NCBI RefSeq assembly: GCF_036588685.1
Contig: NW_026963313.1
Coordinates: 62,001-126,000 of the forward strand
DNA length: 64,000 nt
Direction of reading: 5' to 3'
Source: Mytilus trossulus
Taxonomy: Eukaryota > Mollusca > Bivalvia > Mytilida > Mytilidae
The first letter of the stretch is position 1. Each line of letters starts with the position of its first letter. The notes beneath the pieces are model-generated. The model was not told the origin of the DNA. It was given only the letters and a program-made list of their open reading frames with translations, and did no database searches. This document shows, piece by piece, positions 23,201 to 33,600 of the stretch. Both the position numbers and the translations under genes were made by a program.

Positions 23201-26200
23201 CTGCCAGTAAGTAGTGACCAATACAACCGGATATTGTAACTGACAAGATAACTTATGTTACTGTAGACCCGTTACTGCCAGTAAGTAGTCTTATAACAAA
23301 AATTTTGCCCGGATTATTTTAATGTATACCAGTTCGCCTAAAATGTATTTCATTTATCCCGTAGATTCTAGACTAAAACTTTATTGCATCAACTACAAGA
23401 GTTGCAACCTAAATTTGGTTACGTTAATTTGAATTTATTTGTTTTGGTTTAAAAGAATTGCAATAATTGATTAAGTCTTTCCAGTAGAATTCAAGCTTAG
23501 ACTTTAAAAAAGAGCTTGCATGACTTCTGTAATGAATTTTAAGATCTCAGTTGAAATAGCTCACGTCTTATAGTTCTGCTTTATAGCTTTATTTTATTTT
23601 TATTTTGAAAAATGTTGGAGAATCAAAATTTGTTACAAATAACATTGTGCTTTTGATAAATCTTACACGAACTAACTGAAACTTGATCGTATAATTTATT
23701 GAAGCTTGTCTTCATACACATGTTTGCTTCGATTTTCAGAACGTGCTGCTTGCCATAACGGACATCAGTGCGCATGTCCCGATGGACAAAATGGTGTATG
23801 TAATGCACAGGGACACTGTGAATGCGGAGACCATCCAGTAGGAAGTAAGTTTGGATTAGATCCAGGGGGCGGATTCAGCCATTTTAAAAGGGGGTCCAAA
23901 TATATGTCCAATCAAATGCATTGATCGACAAAAAAGAAAAAGAAAAAGGGGTTCCAACCCCCGGACCCCCCTCCCCCCCCTTCCGGATCCGCAACTTAGG
24001 TCAGTCACTGGACAGATTTTTCCGAAAACATACCCATATACGTACTGTGTAACAATATTTAATTGTAACAATATTTAATCCTCGAAATGAAATGAAATAA
24101 TTAAAAATAAAATGGGATAGTATATTCTAAACAGGAATTTCACAATCTAAAAAATTAACAAAACAAAAACCCGGTGAATAAAGAGATGTTTTATTTACGT
24201 GACCAATGAAACACTTACATATCTAACGCAGTCCAAACAAATGAGTTCAAACTAACTATGGGTCACCGTTACGCCTTACATGCATAAAAACCCGTATATC
24301 AGTATAAATCATGTGTTGATTCATTCAATAATAACATAAAATATTGAATTTCCTTCTGAATTAATAACTTCGCTAGTTTTTTTCAGAACGAGCCGATTGT
24401 CATAACGGGCATCAGTGCTCCTGTCCCGATGGACAAAATGGTGTCTGCAATTCCCATGGACACTGTGACTGCGGTGACCATACAGTCGGAAGTGAGTACA
24501 AGTTGTATCATCATGCTGTTTAATATAACGTACTTCTGATCAACCATAGGTTCTATAAAATGGAGAATAGAAATGGGGAATGTGTCAAAGAAACAACATC
24601 CCGACCAAAGAACAGATAACAGCCGAAGGCCACCAATGGGTCTTCAATTCAGCGAGAAAAACCTGCACCCGGAGGCCTGCTTAAGCTGACCCCTTAACGA
24701 AAATGTGCACGAATAAAGTGATAATAGACGCCATAGTAAGCTCCGAAATATTTAAAAGAAACTAAAATAAAAATTCATACAAGACTAACAAAGGCCAAAC
24801 GCTCCTGAATTCGGACAGGCTAAAACATGCAGCGGTGTTTATACCTCTAGCCAATGTAGAAAAAAAACAAAAACACAACAATGCGCACAATTAAACTCTA
24901 TGTAACTTGTTCAAGTTTACTTTTGGAGAAAAAAAAAATGAGATACTTTCAGGCAATCGCACTATCGATCTGTATACATACCTTAGATCTCATCACCATA
25001 TTCAATATAATGGATCCATGTAAAACACCACATAAGTTTACACAATAGATACAATAAAGCAATTTCAAATTACTAGAGAGGACAATTTGTAAATAATATA
25101 CTTATTTAAGATATATAATGTTTATAGAAAATACAATTTTTGTAGAGAGTATGATTATGCACTTTGAATGCAGGAAATTTAGAAGCATTTGTTAAATCGG
25201 GTCGAATTTGTTATTTGCCGTTCAGATGGGGGCGACCCGCCATCTGTAATATTTGCAGAAACACTTGAGATTTTCCTATTTACCTGCATGCAACTAGCAA
25301 CGTTTTTTTATATATATGAGGGGGGATAGGACCTTTATCGGGACTCCGGGATCGGGTGTTTTTCAGCTCGGGATTTCGGGATTTACCCCTTCGGGATTCG
25401 GGAATTCTTTTTTTCAAATTTCGGGATCCGGGATTTAACTTTATTTAAATTCGGGACCTCGGGATATCGTGTTTTTAAGCCCGGGATTTCGGGATCAGGA
25501 CCCCTCCTACCCCCCCCCCCCCCCCCCCACACACACATATAGCATAATGAAAACTTACTTTAACTTATTTTGCTAACTAACATAATAATATCAAGTTTAA
25601 AACAAAATATAAATTCTGAATTGCTGTATTTTATATTGTAATATTTCTCTATTTTTAGAGAGAGCTGTCCATGTTGGTTCTCACTGTGGTCAGAAGTCTG
25701 ATTGCGCAGGTCTAGACTGTGCTGGTAAAGATTATGATTGTATAAACATGAAATGCGCATGTCATGAGAATGGCCGTAAGTTTTTGGTTTATTATGAAAA
25801 AAATAATTGAACGCAAGTCCGCTTTTCTTTTCAATTTCAGCAGCTGCTTAAGCACTTTTTTGTACAATAAATCAAGAAAAGGATAATTCAACGGTTGCTT
25901 TGTTTTAAGTATTAAAAGCTACAAAAACGTTGACAATATCCGCAACTAATGTATAACCCCAAACAAATAAGTTGAAGTGAACTTCAAAAGTCATTTAGTA
26001 CACTACAAAAAAAAAGCCCGCTATCACTGGGCAATCAATGTGAGATATCTGCCTACAGTATCCAGCGTACCAAATGGCTACTACTGTTTTCGTGGATTTT
26101 GTGTGTACAGGAAAACCACAAATTACAACTTATCTAAAGGAATGACGGAAGTTTGCCAAAACCACGAAATCAAATATCCTCGAAATTACACGTTTTCCTC

Positions 26201-27023
26201 AAACCACGGAAAATGGTACCCTCGAAAATAAATGAGCCCACAGTAACTAAATGAACAATTTGAGTCCTGGTTTCTTTTTCATTTACTTAGACACTACTTA
26301 TACAAAATAACAAATAGAACTTGCATCCACAGCATCGGTCTCTGGTAAATAGTTGACTCCATAAATCTTTTTTTTTTTTTTATATTTGAGTAGTCCAAAT
26401 ACCAGTATAACCTACAGGCAGCACCGTATATGGTATTCCTCTATTGTGTACCCGCTTAAGTCACTGTATCTGAACAGTGTGATTGGAATAAAAACACAGT
26501 ACTTTCCCAAAATGAGGGATGAATCAGGTGTAGAAAAAAAGTAAACGGTCATGATACATATTCAAATTCATTTCTGAATGATATAATGAAAATACTTAAT
26601 TTTACGTTGTATATGTAGAATGTGGGCAGTTTAAGAAAGTGGTGAAAATTCTAAAAAGGGTATCATTATTTCTACGGGCCATGAAATACTACCGTTCCAC
26701 CTACAACCGTAATAAGAACTAGTTTGTTTTTACTTTTTTGTATTTCCTCCGCTTATAATCATTTGAATACCTACATAGACATAGGAAGATGTGATATGAG
26801 TGCCAATGAGACAACTCTTCATCCAAGGAACAATTTTTTAAAGTAAATCAGTATAGTTCAAGGTAACACGGAGCCTTGACTCATACCGAACAGCAAGCTA
26901 TATAAAGGCCCCAAAAATACTAGTGGAAATCCAACGGTCTAATCTATATTAAAACGAGAAACACGTATGAACTTCGTGTATGAATGAACGTTCTTTTCTT
27001 TTTCAGATGCCGGTGGTCGTTAA
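20264..27023 (+). CDS. Secreted protein of four six-cysteine modules, Cvsi-type protease-inhibitor-like
   Basis: Six exons: 20264-20300, 21482-21652, 23740-23844, 24387-24491, 25659-25775 and 27007-27023. The lengths sum to 552, giving 183 residues plus stop. All sites are GT-AG and every internal junction is phase 1. A signal peptide (MMIRAVVFSCFVAFVCA) is followed by a His/Pro-rich linker (HHPPHHPHP), then four modules with the pattern C-x5-C-x(1-4)-C-x(6-7)-C-x(4-6)-C-x-C, one per exon. Exons 3 and 4 are close duplicates (CHNGHQC-x-CPDGQNGVCN). The layout resembles the small oyster Cvsi slow-tight subtilisin inhibitors, which act outside the cell against pathogen proteases. That assignment is from pattern and is not certain; another Cys-rich secreted role is possible. 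Exon 2 has one N-glycosylation site (NTT). Confidence 0.8.
21248..21458. mobile_element. TA-flanked TIR element (MITE) in intron 1
   Basis: The ends 'ctgtggattcctttattttc' and the reverse complement of 'gaatttaaatgaatccacag' are inverted and each abuts TA. The interior has 'ttttcgtgg' words in both directions. A degenerate relative in the opposite orientation lies at about 26050-26245 (intron 5). It ends 23 bp before exon 2. Confidence 0.75.
21587..23289 (+). repeat. 74-bp minisatellite derived from the exon 2 end plus its splice donor
   Basis: The first unit is the real 3' end of exon 2 with its donor (junction at 21652/21653). About 22 further units of 74 bp follow to 23289, with a few point variants. 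Each carries the coding tail (TTGYCNLQDNLCYC wording) and the donor 'gccagtaagtag' or a variant of it ('gccagcaag' near 22095, 'gccagtaagaag' near 22248). As 74 is not a multiple of three and the unit contains TAG right after the donor, the copies cannot extend the reading frame. Confidence 0.95.
23857..23995. mobile_element. Degenerate member of the 'cagtggcggatcc' MITE family
   Basis: It starts 'gggggcggattcagcc' a dozen bases into intron 3 and ends near 'ccggatccgcaac', with an interior 'caaatgcattgat' shared with the copies at 57964-58113 and 60295-60438. The termini are weakly inverted. Confidence 0.55.
24540..24885. repeat. Interspersed repeat ('aatggggaatgtgtcaaaga' family)
   Basis: It runs from 'gagaatagaaatggggaatg' through 'gaaggccaccaatgggtctt' to 'acatgcagcggtgttt'. 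Further copies lie at 27238-27490, inverted at about 28985-28850, and as a fragment at 31125-31205. It lies in intron 4 of the cysteine-rich protein gene. Non-coding. Confidence 0.75.
25325..25530. repeat. Simple 'cgggat(t)' repeat ending in a poly-C run
   Basis: Roughly a dozen 'tcgggatttcgggat'-like units are followed by about 20 C at 25509-25528 and a short (CA)n. It is low-complexity DNA in intron 4. Confidence 0.85.
26050..26245. mobile_element. Degenerate MITE, inverted relative of 21248-21458
   Basis: It shares 'tttcgtggattt', 'aattacaacttatctaaagg' and 'ctcaaaccacg' with the intron 1 element but in the opposite orientation. The ends are poorly kept. It lies in intron 5. Confidence 0.6.
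26775..26965. repeat. Interspersed repeat ('gagtgccaatgagacaactc' family)
   Basis: It runs from 'cataggaagatgtgatatga' through 'aacacggagccttgactcat' to 'aaatccaacggtctaatcta'. Other copies lie at 29605-29745 and 47828-48045. It sits in intron 5. Confidence 0.75.
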
Positions 27024-27051
27024 ACAGTGCAGCGTCATCACAACACTGTTG

Positions 27052-27057
27052 AATAAA
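27052..27057 (+). terminator. Polyadenylation signal of the cysteine-rich secreted protein gene
   Basis: AATAAA lies 28 bases after the TAA stop (27021-27023), so the 3' untranslated region is very short. Confidence 0.7.
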
Positions 27058-27237
27058 GATTGTGTAAAACATGTGTATTTGTTGATCATTGTGAGGCAGG
27101 ACCAAATAGATTTGATCAAATAAAACTGAAATATTTTTTTTCTATTCGGATAATTTTTCTTTAGCATAAGTATGCAATTCAGTGTTTCTAAGCCAGCGTA
27201 CATATGTGTAAATGAATATACTGTATATGAAACAAAA

Positions 27238-27490
27238 TTGAGAATGGAAATGGGGAATGTGTCAAAGAGACAACAGCAGACGGTTTCCAACAGGTCTTTA
27301 ATGTAGCACCTGGAGGTGTCGTTCAGCTGGCCCCTAAACAAATATATACTAGTTTAGTGATAATGAACGCCATACTAAACTCCAAATTGTACACAAGAAA
27401 CTAACATTAAAATAATACAAGACTAACAAAGGCCAGAGGCTCCTGACTTGGGACAGGCGCAAAAATGCGGCGGTGTTAAACATGTTTATG
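27238..27490. repeat. Copy of the 'aatggggaatgtgtcaaaga' repeat
   Basis: Same word order as 24540-24885 ('gtcaaagagacaac', 'ggtctttaatg', 'aagactaacaaaggccagag', 'atgcggcggtgtt'). Confidence 0.75.
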
Positions 27491-28010
27491 ATATCTAAAA
27501 AAAAAGTCATGGTGAGGGTTAACTGAACATAGAACAATTGACAGTGCATAGCGAAAAGAGAAAACAAATGTTCCAAAAATAAAGGATAGCGAAAAATTAG
27601 GAATTAAATAAAGAGGAAGGTAAAAATAGGGGAAGAATACATATTTTTCATAAAAATACATATAAAATAAAGTAGTCAGAGATGAGAACTTCAAGCTCCA
27701 AATGCTTTTAAAACCATTGAAATATATATTCTGTTTTCATGTATAAATTGCAATGATAAACTTGCTGAAGTTCAAATACAAGTAACTCACTCCTAACTGT
27801 TGTTCTAAATTTTTCTATCTTTCAGTGGGCTTCTTTTTTCCAACATCGGAATGTTACGAAGTTATGATACGACTTCTGTAAATATTAATATAGTTTTAAT
27901 TAAATTTTAACTTGTGAAAATTGCTTTTGAGAAGATAAATGACTGGTACGCCTAAATAAGTTCTACATTTTCTGAAAGCTTATTGAAACCTGGCTGTCAA
28001 ATATTTTCAC

Positions 28011-28292
28011 TTAAGGTGGTACCTAACACTTTAACGAAAATTAATTTGGCTCGTTTAATTTTCTTAAAATTTTTAACAAAGTATTTACTTTGACCCTTTG
28101 ACAAAAATATATAAATTTCAAAAAGTTTGAACCAACCGTTTTATCAGAAAAATTACACTGGTTATATAGCAGTTTGACAAACACTTGTTTTGATCATTGA
28201 GAAGCTTAATATTCCCTTATAAACACTACGTCATTAAAACGTTCTGCTGATTTTACAGAGTTCTCTCCCTGTAGTGTTAGGTACCACCTTAA
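28011..28292. mobile_element. TTAA-flanked TIR element (MITE)
   Basis: The inverted ends GGTGGTACCTAACACT and AGTGTTAGGTACCACC match perfectly over 16 bp, and each is bordered by TTAA (28011-28014 and 28289-28292). A TTAA target duplication fits piggyBac or Kolobok-type transposases. The 282-bp element has no coding capacity. Confidence 0.85.
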
Positions 28293-28554
28293 CTATAAAC
28301 AAGGGTCGAAAGATACCAAAGGGACAGTCAAACTCATAGATCGAAAATAAACTGACAACGCAATGGCTAAAAAAGAAAAGACAAATGGATAAATAATAAT
28401 TGACGATTACAATTTTCTTTCTCAAACATTTTCTCTCACATTCTATGTCTCTATATGAATCCCCTCATTCGTTAGCTCTCTTACCTAGTACAAACAATCT
28501 CAGTACCAAACACTCGTTTTGTTTCGGCACTACCACACATACCCTCTCAATTTG

Positions 28555-28608
28555 CATCTGTTTCCACACACATACACACACACACACTCTCTCTCTCTCT
28601 CTCTGTCA
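28555..28608. repeat. (CA)n(CT)n microsatellite
   Basis: A run of about 9 CA units is followed by about 9 CT units. A 101-codon frame across it (28400-28705) is low-complexity. Confidence 0.9.
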
Positions 28609-28723
28609 TAGTTCCTCATACACACGCCAAAACTTTCAATATTCAATAATTTTAACTATTATAATACTGTTGTATTTGGAGGACTATTTAGAAGAAAAAA
28701 AATAGCAGTACCCTTTGATTTTA

Positions 28724-28852
28724 CTTTCCGCTATATACACGATGTTCCCTCACTAAATAATTTAAAATTTGGTGACTATGTCCATCGAACATAAGGATAC
28801 GACAGATACAGTTAACTTTTCCTCATATCTTGATATCTTGACCAGTTGAAGG
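28724..28852 (+). pseudogene. Reverse transcriptase palm fragment
   Basis: FRYIHDVPSLNNLKFGDY is the motif C strand-turn-strand of an RT with the YxDD box mutated (first D to H); after a frameshift, VNFSSYLDI continues in the expected place. It resembles the matching part of the longer remnant at 60430-61660 (FRYLDDILALNN). It is a short dead fragment. Confidence 0.7.
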
Positions 28853-29345
28853 ACGCCTCCAGGTGTGGGAGTTTCTCGCTACATGCATTGAAGACCCATT
28901 GATGGCCTTCGGCTGTTGTCTGCTCTATGATGGTCGGGTTGTTGTCGCTTTGACACATTCTCCATTTCCTTTCCCAATTTTATTACATCCACTTACATCT
29001 AGAAACTGACAATGAGGAACAGTTGAAAACAAAAGACAAGATTTCAGCTTCCCAATTGGGTACTTTCCGTTTCTTTGTAGCAACGTTCTAGCAGCACCTG
29101 CATACTGATTCAAATCTCCCAATCGATCATTATTCCCGGCATTGTAATTCATATCACGGTGTCCTTGATAGACGGTTGTTGCTTACAAGAAAGTTAAAAA
29201 AAACTAAGAGTTTGAAATGTGGAAGTTGAAATTATCCCTTTCGTAAATTTTACGAGTTGATTTGTTCCTTGTATCGTTACTATAATCCCCTTCCCTTTTC
29301 GCATATATGTGAACTACCGAAGTAGACATATCACCTGTTTTGTAC
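28850..29345. repeat. Inverted fragments of two interspersed repeats
   Basis: 28850-28985 is a reverse-oriented piece of the 'aatggggaatgtgtcaaag' repeat, and about 29215-29345 is a reverse-oriented piece of the sequence at 5240-5400 ('ctataatccccttccctttt'). Between them nothing was recognised. Confidence 0.55.
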
Positions 29346-29604
29346 TAATATGAGCAACACGACGGGTGCCAGAGGTGGAGCAAGATTTGTTTACTCCCCC
29401 TGATCACTTGAAATAACCACCCAGTTTTTGGTGGGTCTAGTTTTAAGTATTCTATGCTGTGTTTAATGTATTATTGTTTGTTTGTCTGTCTGTTTGGTTT
29501 TGTTTAGCCATGGCGTTGTTTATTTTCGAATTAAGAGTTTTAATGTCAGAAATATTCAAACATATTCAACATGTTTGTGAACTTATGCAAAGTAGGAAAA
29601 TTGA

Positions 29605-29745
29605 ACCATAGATAGATATATAGGGAGATGTGGTATGGGTGCCAATGAGACAGCTCTCCATCCTAATAACTATTTATAAAAGTTAACCATTATAGGTCAA
29701 GGTACGGCCTTCAACACAGAGCCTGGGCATGTCTAAATAAAGTCA
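29605..29745. repeat. Copy of the 'gtgccaatgagacagctctc' repeat
   Basis: Shares 'tatagggagatgtggtatgg' and 'ggtcaaggtacggccttcaa' with the copies at 26775 and 47828. Confidence 0.7.
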
Positions 29746-30603
29746 AGGAACAAGAAAGACCGTTCCTGAGTATATTGAAGAGGTTCTTCATAGTTGGTAC
29801 CTCATTGCCTTTTTTTAAACCAATTTCTGTATTTTTTTATCCATTTTTCTCTCTTCACTATCCTTACTGCAGTGCACATTTTCTTCATTATTCTCTATTC
29901 TGTAACACCGGAACATCATCGAAGACAAGACAAGACAGTACTGTGTGTTTTGAAAAATTCCTTATATGAATGAAGCAAGAAGGAACTCGTTTTTTTCTTA
30001 TGTTAGTACCATACAACGTTATCAGGTGAAATTTAATAACTACCTGCAATCGGTTCCTTTACTATTATTTAATTTATCCATTTATCTTAAACAAGTATTA
30101 AAGTTATTGAAAGTGTTATCTGTGATTTTTGTTTCATTCAATAAATTCCCTTTACTATCAACCTCGCTTACCCTCAAATATTTGTGTTGTGTGATAAATA
30201 CAATACAAACATTGTAACGACTGTCGTTGTTTACGTTTAAGTTAATGTCTAATGGTTTTTAACTTCTTTTTCATCATCTGTGCCATCAGATAAATGGAGA
30301 AAAAAAACTTGTTTTTCAGTTAAATTTTTATGCAAAATATGCATTAAAAAATCTAAAATTTCCCCACAAGTGTACCCCCGCTTTCAGAACTTTCGGAATA
30401 GAACCATTATGCGTAATTTGATAATTAATTAAATGTTCAATCCTTTAAATTGTGCCCTATTCAAATGACTGTCGGACACGCCTGGATATGACGGGTCTTA
30501 TCTTAAACAACCTTTTACATATATTTAACTTTACATTTAAACAGTTACATTGACCGATGCTGAAGACGGAATAAAATATTTGCTCTAGACTAAGTGATCT
30601 AAA
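29746..30603. other. Intergenic stretch upstream of the mucin-like gene
   Basis: AT-rich. It includes the putative promoter of the gene that starts at 30604, but no convincing TATA box or factor site stands out. The open frames at 29775-29969 and 29966-30217 have no domain. Confidence 0.4.
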
Positions 30604-33600
30604 ATGGAAGGTAGGACAAATATTTCATTTCAATTGACGAATGATTTTTTTTTACAAAATGATAAAACTTTTTTTTTCTTATGAAAATCACTTTTAAACA
30701 AATATTTATCAATTAACTCTAACTTGTTTACTTATCAATTATTAATTGATTAATGTATTAATTAATTAATTTATTTATTCATTAGTTAATTAATTAATTC
30801 ATTCAATCATTCATTCATTCATTCATTCATTCATTCATTCATTCATTCATTCATTCATTCATTCATTCATTCATTCATTCATTCATTTATTCATTCATTC
30901 TTTCTATCGATCTTTCTGTCTTTTTTCTGTCTTTTACTTTGTTTCTTTGATTCTTTCTTTTGTTCTTTTTTCTGTTGTGTGTAAACTTGGGTTTATTCTT
31001 TGTATATAAAAATCAGAATTTGGGTACGTAATTATAGAATAGAAAAGGAGTGTAGGTATAAATAACTCTTATATATTTAGTGGGTCTGGAGCGCTTTCCG
31101 GTTTTTCCGTTTTCTTTATATATTGGTATATAAATGGAGAATGTGCCACAGAGACAGCAACTGGACCAAACAATTGAAAACAACTAAAAGCCACCAATGG
31201 GTATGTCAATTCGCCATATTTTTGGATATTTGACATTTAAGTCGGAAAACAAAGACAATTATATTCAACATATCAATTATATATATTTCAGATATAAGGA
31301 TCATTGTGGTTATGACCTTCTGTTGTTTGATAACTTTAGGTAAGTATATTGAACAGCATATTCCAGTGCATTTAACATATATACACGAAGGTTCAATTTT
31401 GTAACTATAATTTAGATATATTTTCAACATCTCATTGTGCAATAGTTAAAAAAAACGTCATGAGATTGCTAATCTTAAAAAAAAATAGAAGATCATTTTT
31501 TACTTTTGCAATGACATTCATTTTTATAACGTTATATTTTACATTCCAAAAGCGAAAGAGAGGCTAAAGATACAAAAGGGCCATTCAAACTCACAAGTTT
31601 AATACGAAATGAAAACACCTTGGCAAAATACAAACTTTAAGTATACTCAACGAACCATAATAACTAAAGAGCTAAAGAGTGTGAAAAACTGAAAACTGGT
31701 GACATTTGGTGATATTTGTTTTTATTTCTTTGTTATATTTGATTTTTCCTGAACAACAATATACTCAAGTAGTTTTAATTAGTGTTAGAACTATCCTTCA
31801 ACTGTATTTAATACATTTATTTGTACAGATCATGTTCTGTTGCAAATGACCAGTTCGAATTTTACCGAGGAAAACAAAAATGTTTCAACCGAAATTTCGA
31901 ATAATGGAACACATTTCACAAAAGGTCACACGGAGCAGAGTTCAACACCCATCATTGGGACAAGAGTTTTAACTAAAGCATATGCTACAAGCGCAACAGG
32001 CCAAACTTCGACAAAAAAGCATACAACGATACAAACTAGTACTACTAGATTTGCAAAGACAACGATAGGATCTAATCAGCATCCGACAACAGATGAAACA
32101 GAAAGAACCCTTTTAGAAACTAGACCATCTACATTACCAGTTCCATCTTCTAGTATATCACAAATACAACTTACCAGTCAATCAAAAGTTATTTCTACAA
32201 ATGCACCTGGTGTTTCAACAGTAGGATTAGAAACAACTGAACAGCCAACTCAAACAAATATGTTAGTTGACACAACCCTTGACACGATACACACTGGTAC
32301 AGGCAAATCAATTCAAGCGTCAGGTAAAACATCAGTATTATTTAATACAACACAGTCTACAGATACAACCACAGTGCCAACAACAAGTAAATTACAATCA
32401 ACAAGTACGAATACAGAGCCGCCACAACCACCAATTACAACAATGAAAATTGAATCTTCTAATGGAAATAGAATTTCCCCGCCATTATCATCAACTACAT
32501 TAATTGAAATAGGTCTGAATAATTCTTCAAGTGGTATAACAACGGAAGAGCCATCCCAAAGCATTACATCTGAAAGAAATAATATATCCTCTACAAGTGG
32601 AATTACAAGACAGTTGCCGCTACCAACTACATCCGTTGATTCAAATATTCTAAACAACACAAATGAAATTACATCACTGTCTTCTTTACTAACAACATCA
32701 GTAGAAACAAATAATCATAGTTCAACAAGTGAAATCACAACACCAACCGTAAAGATAGAAACTCCTAGCATAACCAGTGGAACTACTGCACAGCCACAGA
32801 CGCACACCACAGCAGTGGAAACAAATAATCATAGCTCTACAAGAAGAAATATAACTGAAATTAGTTATACAAATGAAATAAAAACAACTCCATCAACAAC
32901 ATCCATGAAACCCAGTAAATCTATTTCGCAAAGTTCATCTCCTAAGGAATCGTTATCATCATCAACAGTGAAAGCTACAAATCCTCCAACTGCAACAAAA
33001 GCAATGACAGCTACCGAAATTGTGTCAAAGCAACCAATACAGACAACACATTCTTCATCTTCTGGTCATATCCCTAACCCTGAAAAGCCAACAACAGTAA
33101 CACCGTCTTCTCTAAGTCATATCACAACAGATGAAAAGCCAACAACAATAACATTTTCATCTTCTAGCCATATCACAACAGACGAAAAGACAACAGTAAC
33201 AAATTCTCCATCTATTAGTCATATCACAACAGATGAAAAGACAACAGCAACAAATTCTCCATCTATTAGTCATTTCACAACAGATGAAAAGACAACAGCC
33301 ATAACACCGTCATCTTCTAGTCATATCACAACAGATGAAAAGACAACAGCCATAACACCGTCATCTTCTAGTCATTTCACAACAGATGAAAAGACAACAG
33401 CCATAACACCGTCATCTTCTAGTCATATCACAACAGATGAAAAGACAACAGCCATAACACCGTCATCTTCTAGTCATATCACAACAGATGAAAAGACAAC
33501 AGCCATAACACCGTCATCTCCTAGTCATATCACAACAGATGAAAAGACAACAACAACAGCAACAACAACTCCATCTATTAGTCATATCACAACAGATGAA

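Noticed and set aside
21653..23289. Repeat array read as a multi-copy coding or CRISPR-like array
   Set aside because: The 74-bp unit has an in-frame TAG and shifts phase each copy; there are no spacers between units. It is an intronic minisatellite.
28400..28705. 101-codon frame over the CA/CT microsatellite
   Set aside because: Low-complexity His/Thr/Ser/Leu text from a microsatellite; no splice or promoter support.
32313..32660. 115-codon minus-strand frame opposite the mucin exon
   Set aside because: Shadow of the Thr/Ser-rich coding strand; the valine/glycine-rich composition is what antisense ACA/TCA codons give.
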